Assembly: GCA_900551975.1 (NCBI GenBank)
Contig: URYA01000103.1
Coordinates: 1 to 6,056 of the forward strand
From: an uncultured Collinsella sp.
GTDB taxonomy: Bacteria > Actinomycetota > Coriobacteriia > Coriobacteriales > Coriobacteriaceae
Direction of reading: 5' to 3'
Length of the DNA stretch: 6,056 nucleotides
Every line of letters starts with the position of its first letter. The first letter of the stretch is position 1. Below are positions 1 to 4,444 of this stretch, piece after piece. The notes beneath the pieces were generated by a model. The model ran no database searches and was not told the DNA's origin. It was given only the letters and a program-made list of their open reading frames with translations. The translations under genes were made by a program, and so were the position numbers.

Positions 1-21
1 CCGCAGGAAGCTTGGATACGC

Positions 22-936
22 CTAGGCGCGGTCCAAGAAATCGTCCGCACCCCCCCCCTGGGTCACAAGTCCCCAGATGATAAGGCACATACCAGCGATA
101 AATACCGCAAGCACGCCTTTTTGACGACCCGTAAATTCCGCGTCAAGGGCAGATTCATCGGCAGCGAACTCGACTTTCTTGGCGATATCATCCTCAAATG
201 TGATCGATGACTCAGGGTTCTTCTTTACCCTTCGTGCATAGAGGACAACCCAAGTAATTGCAACGGCAGTCAAAACAACCCAGGCAATCATACGCAGCCA
301 CAGCTGGGGGTTGCCCTGAATACCAAGAATACCTTGCGCAATGAGAACATTAAACGGATTAATCGTTGAGGCGATGTAACCCGTGCGCGCTCCAACGAAC
401 ACGACCATGAACGCCGTCATCGAGTCGAAGCCCATAGCCATCATAATTGGCATGAAGATCGCAAAGAACGGGAGAGTTTCTTCCGCCATGCCAAAGCTCG
501 TTCCGCCCAATGCAAAGAGAACCATCGCAATAGGAATAATTAGAATGTCTTTGTTCTTAAAGCGGCGAACGACACGACCCATTCCGCTCGTGATAGCGCC
601 CGTTTTAGTAATAACCTGAAACGAACCGCCCACAATCAAGATGAATGCAACGACCTCAATTGCCTCTTGTATACCGCGCGTTGGAGCCTGAAGAACATCG
701 AAGACGCCTTGTCTGAGATCTACTTCATCCCCGGTTTCCTCGTCAATATATGTCTTTTCACTCTGCTCATACGTACCTGCGACAGTGACTTCACGACCGT
801 TCACCTCCTGACGCTGATAGGACCCAGAGGGAACAATCCACGTGAGAACAGCGAAGATGACCATAAGTGCAAAGATGATCGCATATACGTGCGGGACCTT
901 GAACTGCTTGATGCCTTTCGAACTTTCCGCTGCCAT
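22..936 (-). CDS. YfcC-family (DcuC/C4-dicarboxylate carrier-like) membrane transporter, C-terminally short
   Basis: A 304-residue integral membrane protein resembling the YfcC branch of the DcuC/anaerobic carrier group (PF03606-like). Members are thought to move dicarboxylates or basic amino acids; the substrate is not readable from sequence. Hydrophobic segments lie near residues 17-37, 92-110, 130-148, 154-182, 213-233 and 274-292. Family-like signatures are GGTSFGMAEE (144-153) and STINPFNVLIAQ (190-201), the latter a likely re-entrant substrate loop. A hydrophilic loop spans about 40-85. The start at 936 is well supported: an AAGGAGGAG ribosome binding site lies just upstream. Family members usually have about 450-510 residues, but this frame stops at TAG (22-24), ten codons after a nine-G run, so the second half is missing. 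It may be frameshifted, phase-variable, a pseudogene or a sequencing error; only 21 bases remain beyond the stop. It is divergent from an arginine deiminase gene, which suggests (inference) an arginine, ornithine or citrulline substrate. Confidence 0.8.
   Translation of the reverse strand: MAAESSKGIKQFKVPHVYAIIFALMVIFAVLTWIVPSGSYQRQEVNGREVTVAGTYEQSEKTYIDEETGDEVDLRQGVFDVLQAPTRGIQEAIEVVAFILIVGGSFQVITKTGAITSGMGRVVRRFKNKDILIIPIAMVLFALGGTSFGMAEETLPFFAIFMPIMMAMGFDSMTAFMVVFVGARTGYIASTINPFNVLIAQGILGIQGNPQLWLRMIAWVVLTAVAITWVVLYARRVKKNPESSITFEDDIAKKVEFAADESALDAEFTGRQKGVLAVFIAGMCLIIWGLVTQGGGADDFLDRA
50..58. repeat. Homopolymer run of nine C (G on the coding strand) inside the transporter gene
   Basis: Nine consecutive C on the plus strand read as G9 in the transporter, encoding the Gly-Gly-Gly at residues 294-296. 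The stop follows eight codons later. Removing one or two G opens either alternative frame to the window edge. Such runs are prone to slippage in the cell and to miscalling in sequencing, so it is a credible site for the frame loss. Neither alternative frame gives an obvious family match in the few residues available. Confidence 0.85.
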
Positions 937-1062
937 ATCTCCTCCTTCATTCCTTTTCCCATCTATCCAGCTGGCACCATAAATGTATGAGGTTGCTCAG
1001 CGGTGGTCGGCCAACCATCGCCATCGTGTCGCTTTTCACCTATGAACGGCAGCTAAAGTGAC

Positions 1063-1107
1063 GTTATTAATCAATCTGATATTTAAAATTGATGTTATTT
1101 ATCAATT
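1063..1107. promoter_or_regulatory. Repeated operator-like element in the divergent transporter/arginine deiminase spacer
   Basis: Three related half-sites lie in an AT-rich patch: ATCAAT (1070-1075), ATTGAT (1088-1093) and ATCAAT (1101-1106). The last two form an inverted repeat with 7-base arms, AATTGAT and ATCAATT (1087-1107), around a 7-base spacer. A 13-base direct repeat, GTTATT(A/T)ATCAAT, occurs at 1063-1075 and 1094-1106 with one mismatch. Its copies start 31 bases apart, about three helical turns, so bound proteins would sit on the same DNA face. The layout fits a regulator controlling one or both divergent genes. The XRE protein encoded downstream is the nearest candidate; an ArgR- or Crp/Fnr-type protein is an alternative. 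The 7-base spacing does not match the FNR TTGAT-N4-ATCAA box. Confidence 0.6.
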
Positions 1108-1158
1108 ACATACGTCTTTTAACTTTTCCGCAACACAACAAGGAACCTGCCTTAGCCT

Positions 1159-1166
1159 TATATAAA
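1159..1166 (+). promoter_or_regulatory. Probable -10 element for the arginine deiminase operon
   Basis: TATATAAA sits 24-31 bases before the deiminase start codon and resembles a sigma-70 -10 hexamer. It predicts a transcript start near 1171 and a leader of about 20 bases. I see no convincing -35 hexamer 16-18 bases upstream, which would suit an activated promoter with the operator cluster about 55-95 bases upstream. The ribosome binding site AGGAG (1179-1183) is 6 bases from the ATG. Confidence 0.45.
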
Positions 1167-1189
1167 AACCAGCAGGACAGGAGACAGAC

Positions 1190-2440
1190 ATGCAAGGCGT
1201 ACACATAACAAATGAAATCGGTCATTTAAAAGCCGTACTTGTCCATCGACCAGGAACTGAAACACAAAACTACCCTGATGCCGACTTCAGCCAAGTTTTC
1301 TCCCTGCGAAAATGGAGCGGTCGTTTTGACCTCGACAAAGCAATATATGAGCACGATTCCATGGTTCAATTGCTTGAGAAGCATGGCGTAGAAACCATTG
1401 AAATTAGGGACCTTCTCGAAGACTCACTTGAAACTGAGCCCCAATCACTTAAATGTTTTATTGATGACTACCTCCGTTGCAGTGGGGCAACAGGCAGAGA
1501 GTTCCTCGAGACAATAACCCAGCTGTTTGAGAACGCTAAGAACACCCAGGAATTGGTGAATATAGTACTTAACGGCATTCGCTTTGGAGACACTGAGCTA
1601 TGTTCAAACCAGTCGGAAACACTACGGGCGCTCGTGCACGAGCAATTTGACCCCGCCTCGCTCTTGGTCAATCCCCTCAACACGCTTTTTTTCACTCGTG
1701 ATCCTGCTGTGGTAGTCGGAGACGGCATCATCCTAAATCATATGTATTGGCCTGAGCGTGATCGTGAGGTCGCCTTATACCGGCAGATATTCACCCACCA
1801 CAAGATCATGGGAGAAACCCCGGTATGTGATTTGAACAGGAGTAGTTACCATATCGAAGGCGGAGACATTCTTGTTATCAGTGCTAAGACATTATTAGTT
1901 GGAATCTCTGACCGAACTGAACCCGCCGCCGTCGAGTCACTTGCCAAAGAGCTCCTGACCTCAAATAAATTCCAGACCACCGAGCTAATTGCGATTCGAG
2001 TCCCCTCTGACGGGCTGCGTATCCACCTCGATACGTTCATAAGTAGAATTGATCACGACGCGTTCCTCATCGATCGTGAGATATGCAATGCCGTTGATGC
2101 ATACAGCATTCAACTAAAACGATCCGGAAAGGGCCTTACGATCACTCCTATCGATCGCACGATTCCGGAAATACTCTCTGCAGCCTGTTGCGAACCAATA
2201 AAAGTAATTGACTGCGGAGGCGGGAATCAAACCGCCTACGAAAGAGAGCGCCGGAACAACGCAACGTCTATCCTTGCGCTCTCGCCAGGAAAACTATGCG
2301 TATATGAAGAAAACGTTTGGACCAACGAAGCGCTTGAGAAAGCAGGAATGGAATTATTCCCGTTATCCATTGACGAGCTCACCAAAGGCTATGGTGGCAC
2401 AAACTGTCTATGCCTCCCTCTGTGGCGAGAGGATCTATAG
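1190..2440 (+). CDS. arcA: Arginine deiminase (divergent ArcA-type)
   Basis: Cytoplasmic enzyme of the guanidino-group-modifying superfamily, expected to hydrolyse L-arginine to L-citrulline and ammonia, the first step of the arginine deiminase pathway. Its 416 residues match the family length (about 410-420). The opening EIGHLKAVLVHRPG (9-22) is typical. All five catalytic positions of the Pseudomonas enzyme have counterparts at nearly the same numbers: Asp171 (FTRDP), Glu223 (HIEGGD), His279 and Asp281 (IHLD), and nucleophile Cys406 (GGTNCLCLPLWRE). Arg242 (SDRT) matches a substrate-contacting arginine. Differences: the usual LFDDIPW segment after HRPG is replaced by unrelated residues (about 33-49), and the residue before Cys406 is Asn instead of the common Arg or His. 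Start ATG 1190 has AGGAG 6 bases upstream. A regulator gene follows after 2 bases. No arcB or arcC is present, so ATP-yielding completion must be encoded elsewhere or is absent. GC is well below that of the genes to the right. Confidence 0.9.
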   Translation: MQGVHITNEIGHLKAVLVHRPGTETQNYPDADFSQVFSLRKWSGRFDLDKAIYEHDSMVQLLEKHGVETIEIRDLLEDSLETEPQSLKCFIDDYLRCSGATGREFLETITQLFENAKNTQELVNIVLNGIRFGDTELCSNQSETLRALVHEQFDPASLLVNPLNTLFFTRDPAVVVGDGIILNHMYWPERDREVALYRQIFTHHKIMGETPVCDLNRSSYHIEGGDILVISAKTLLVGISDRTEPAAVESLAKELLTSNKFQTTELIAIRVPSDGLRIHLDTFISRIDHDAFLIDREICNAVDAYSIQLKRSGKGLTITPIDRTIPEILSAACCEPIKVIDCGGGNQTAYERERRNNATSILALSPGKLCVYEENVWTNEALEKAGMELFPLSIDELTKGYGGTNCLCLPLWREDL

Positions 2441-2442
2441 CC

Positions 2443-3099
2443 ATGGGCTTCGGGGCAATTATTCGTAAACTCCGCACCATGGAGCACCTTGGTCAGGCGC
2501 AACTTGCAGAGATGTTGGGGGTATCTAAAGAGACCGTTTGTCGTTGGGAAAAAAGTCGGTATGCCCCCCGTGAGCGCCATATCGAAAAGTTACAAGCGCT
2601 CTTCGGTTGCACCCGCGATGAACTTGTTGGCGAGGAAAACGGTTTGGCCGTAAAGCTCGCAAATAAAAGAATCGTCACCGACGAAGACCCTGCTATCCAC
2701 GAAATGGAGGGCGCATTTCCCGTCATCGATATCGAATCGCAAAAGCGCCGCATCACGCACAGCCAACAAAATGCTTGCGCGCCTGTAGACGTAGCCAAGC
2801 GTCACCCACATAGCGTTTTCGTTAAAATCAAAGGTGACGAAATGTCCCGCATTTACCCTCCCGGCAGCTTACTACTTGTCGATACCACCGCAAAGCCTTG
2901 GAACGGCTGTGCTGTATTGGCGCTCGCAGACGGTAAAACACCGGTAATTAGGCGATTTGCAGAAGGAAACGACATGATTGTGCTGTCGTCCCATTCATAT
3001 GCAACAGCAAGTCCGGATCTGATGTTTAACAAACGGAGGATTAGAATCATAGGAGTCGTCGTTTGGTATCAAGCGAGCCACGATCACACGCTTAATTAA
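2443..3099 (+). CDS. XRE-family transcriptional regulator with degenerate S24/LexA-like C-terminal domain
   Basis: A 218-residue putative DNA-binding regulator. Residues 4-62 form an XRE/Cro-CI helix-turn-helix domain, with helix-turn-helix about 18-38 (QLAEMLGVSKETVCRWEKS). A linker with little similarity covers about 65-120. Residues 122-208 resemble the S24 peptidase fold of CI/LexA repressors: FVKIKGDEM...PPGSLLLVD and a GCAVLALADGKTPVIRRF strand pair. The catalytic Ser of the usual GDSM is Glu here (GDEM, 131-134), and the Lys expected in the following VKR-type motif appears to be Arg (VIRRF, 168-172). Self-cleavage is therefore unlikely; the domain may serve dimerisation or ligand sensing. 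I place the start at ATG 2443, 2 bases after the deiminase stop, with GAGAGGA 9 bases upstream inside the deiminase 3' end. An in-frame ATG at 2410 would overlap the deiminase and adds 11 non-domain residues. Co-transcription with the deiminase suggests control of that operon (inference). Confidence 0.82.
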   Translation: MGFGAIIRKLRTMEHLGQAQLAEMLGVSKETVCRWEKSRYAPRERHIEKLQALFGCTRDELVGEENGLAVKLANKRIVTDEDPAIHEMEGAFPVIDIESQKRRITHSQQNACAPVDVAKRHPHSVFVKIKGDEMSRIYPPGSLLLVDTTAKPWNGCAVLALADGKTPVIRRFAEGNDMIVLSSHSYATASPDLMFNKRRIRIIGVVVWYQASHDHTLN

Positions 3100-3159
3100 A
3101 TCGACTTTCCCAAAAACAACCGTACCGCACAGACAGCTCAAAGCCCCAGCCCAAAAGAA

Positions 3160-3735
3160 CTACTTTTTGGCGGCTTTGCGCTCGTCGCGGATGCGGGCGC
3201 GGTCCATGGCCGCCTCGACAGCCGAGAAGCGGCAACCACAGTAGTTCTGCCGATACATGCCAAGCTCGCGCGAACGGCGTGTCGCCTCGGGGTAATACGG
3301 GCGAAAATCGCGAATCACCGGGGTGAGCCCATGTGCCGCCGCCAAGTGCTCAAGCACGTCATTGCAGGTATCGAACAGCTGGTACGGCGAGACGGCGAGC
3401 GTCGTGCCCACAAACTCAAACCCGCGCTCCTGGGCCACGCGGCACGCCTCGGCCAAGCGCAGGGCATAGCACGCGCGACAGCGACGAGGCCGATCGGCAC
3501 CCAGCGGTGCCACGCCGGTCTCCCAGCGATCGCGGTCCTCCCCTGCCTCGATGAGCTCGATATCGCCATCGGCACACCACCGGCGCAGCTCGTCCAAGCG
3601 GCGCTGCCATTCATCGCGCGGTTGAATATTGGGGTTGGTCCAGCAAATCGTGGGCTCAAACCCCTCCTCGCGCAGCAGGCGAACCGGCTCAAGCGAGCAT
3701 GGTGCACAGCACGCATGCAGCAACAACGACTTCAT
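3160..3735 (-). CDS. queH: Epoxyqueuosine reductase QueH (DUF208 family)
   Basis: A cytoplasmic iron-sulfur enzyme that reduces epoxyqueuosine to queuosine in tRNA with GUN anticodons, the last step of queuosine synthesis; QueH is the non-homologous counterpart of QueG. The 191-residue protein has every family cysteine motif: HACCAPC (7-13), CRACY (86-90) and NYCGC (164-168), plus GTTLAVSPYQ (110-119). Start: ATG 3735 (MKSLLLHACC) lies 6 bases from a GAGGAG ribosome binding site. The ATG at 3741 abuts that site with no spacer, and the ATG at 3792 lies inside the upstream gene, so both are less likely. The gene follows the DUF3267 gene after 10 bases and is probably translated by coupling from it. 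GC is high, like its right-hand neighbours. It converges on the XRE gene with about 60 bases between stops. No other queuosine genes are visible. Confidence 0.93.
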   Translation of the reverse strand: MKSLLLHACCAPCSLEPVRLLREEGFEPTICWTNPNIQPRDEWQRRLDELRRWCADGDIELIEAGEDRDRWETGVAPLGADRPRRCRACYALRLAEACRVAQERGFEFVGTTLAVSPYQLFDTCNDVLEHLAAAHGLTPVIRDFRPYYPEATRRSRELGMYRQNYCGCRFSAVEAAMDRARIRDERKAAKK

Positions 3736-3741
3736 CGACAT

Positions 3742-3748
3742 CTCCTCA
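3742..3748 (-). promoter_or_regulatory. Stop codon fused to the queH ribosome binding site (translational coupling)
   Basis: On the minus strand the TGA stop of the DUF3267 gene (3748-3746) runs straight into GGAG, giving TGAGGAG. The queH ATG at 3735 follows 6 bases after. A ribosome finishing the first gene would expose or directly re-use the queH site. This fixes the queH start and implies a shared transcript. Confidence 0.7.
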
Positions 3749-4312
3749 CCCAAAAAAGCGCACGCCAAAGGACGTATCCTCGCAGGCGACAATGCGGCGG
3801 TCGCGCAAAATGGTCCGCACGTAATACCAGTCGCCTACACAGCCCGACAAATGCAAGCTGGCAGCCAGATAGCACAGCAGCGGATAGCCCGAAAACGCAA
3901 ACCCCAGGGCAAGCGTTGTCGTCACAACAACCGTCGGCGCCAGGCAAACCGCCATGTACCGCCGGCGCGAATACACAACGCCTTCGGCGCAGGCATAGAT
4001 CATCGCCGTCTCGCGATTCGCCCCAAAGGTCACCTTCGCGCCCGCAGGCGCCAGCAGCTTAAAAAACACACCGTGCACCAGCTCGTGCACGGCAAATGAA
4101 GCCGCCGAAACCGCAGTCAAGCCGACCATCCAGCCCAAGACGGCCATCCAGCCGCCCGCGTCAGCCGCATCCAAGTCTGCAGGCCCGCCCAGCAGCATAA
4201 ACACCGGCACCAGGCACACGGCAAACACCACAAGCACGGCCATCCCCCACACAAAGCAAGCGTGCAGAAAATCCTCGTCTTCAAACGCATGTATGTTGGA
4301 AATCTCATTCAT
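3746..4312 (-). CDS. DUF3267 family membrane protein, putative zincin peptidase
   Basis: A 188-residue membrane protein of the DUF3267 type (PF11667-like, putative zincin peptidases). The zinc-binding HExxH motif is HELVH at 76-80, followed by GVFFKLL. A family-like SGCVGDWYYV motif (156-165), conserved GD at 160-161, is followed by a DTSFGVRFF tail. Hydrophobic segments lie at about 19-42, 55-75, 119-140 and 142-158, placing the HELVH at the membrane face. A third zinc ligand is not obvious; Glu110 and Asp161 are possible. Substrate and true protease activity are unknown for most of the family. The start at 4312 is the first ATG and has only a weak purine-rich AAGA upstream, so it is less certain than the others. 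It is co-directional with queH (10 bases to its start codon) and divergent from the tRNA ligase gene. A functional link to queuosine is not evident. Confidence 0.8.
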   Translation of the reverse strand: MNEISNIHAFEDEDFLHACFVWGMAVLVVFAVCLVPVFMLLGGPADLDAADAGGWMAVLGWMVGLTAVSAASFAVHELVHGVFFKLLAPAGAKVTFGANRETAMIYACAEGVVYSRRRYMAVCLAPTVVVTTTLALGFAFSGYPLLCYLAASLHLSGCVGDWYYVRTILRDRRIVACEDTSFGVRFFG

Positions 4313-4354
4313 AGCATCTTAGGATAGCGCCCCTGCCACGTACCCGTCCGCATG

Positions 4355-4363
4355 TGCGATAAT
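4355..4363 (+). promoter_or_regulatory. Probable extended -10 promoter for the MetG-like gene
   Basis: TGC immediately followed by GATAAT (4358-4363) matches an extended -10 element (TGn plus five of six consensus bases). No good -35 is seen, as is usual for extended -10 promoters. The predicted transcript start near 4370 gives a leader of about 75 bases. That is too short for a T-box riboswitch, which often controls synthetase genes in Gram-positives. Confidence 0.4.
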
Positions 4364-4444
4364 GTCGAACGATATGCACGAATTGACCACCGCGCCGCCG
4401 AGCCCCACGCCCGACTGCGCTCTCACCATATGCGAAGGAGTCCC

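Noticed and set aside
667..990. Plus-strand 107-codon frame overlapping the transporter start
   Set aside because: It is antisense to the transporter coding region and its ribosome binding site, and shows no recognisable protein features.
1088..1106. FNR-type box in the deiminase promoter
   Set aside because: The half-sites TTGAT and ATCAA are present, but the spacer is 7 bases rather than the 4 of the FNR consensus.
3151..3170. Possible bidirectional terminator hairpin, CCAAAAG with CTTTTTGG around AACTA
   Set aside because: The stem is short, AT-rich and needs a bulge, it overlaps the queH stop codon, and no proper T-tract follows. No other convincing terminator was found in the 60-base convergent spacer.
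3331..4099. Long plus-strand open frames opposite queH and the DUF3267 gene
   Set aside because: They are composition shadows rich in Arg, Pro, Ala and Gln, with no domain, and they lie opposite two well-supported genes.
4383..4388. TTGACC as a -35 element for the synthetase-like gene
   Set aside because: No acceptable -10 hexamer lies 16-18 bases downstream; that stretch is GC-rich.
4364..4444. T-box or other riboswitch upstream of the synthetase-like gene
   Set aside because: The predicted leader is only about 75 bases, and I see no T-box sequence or terminator/antiterminator pair.
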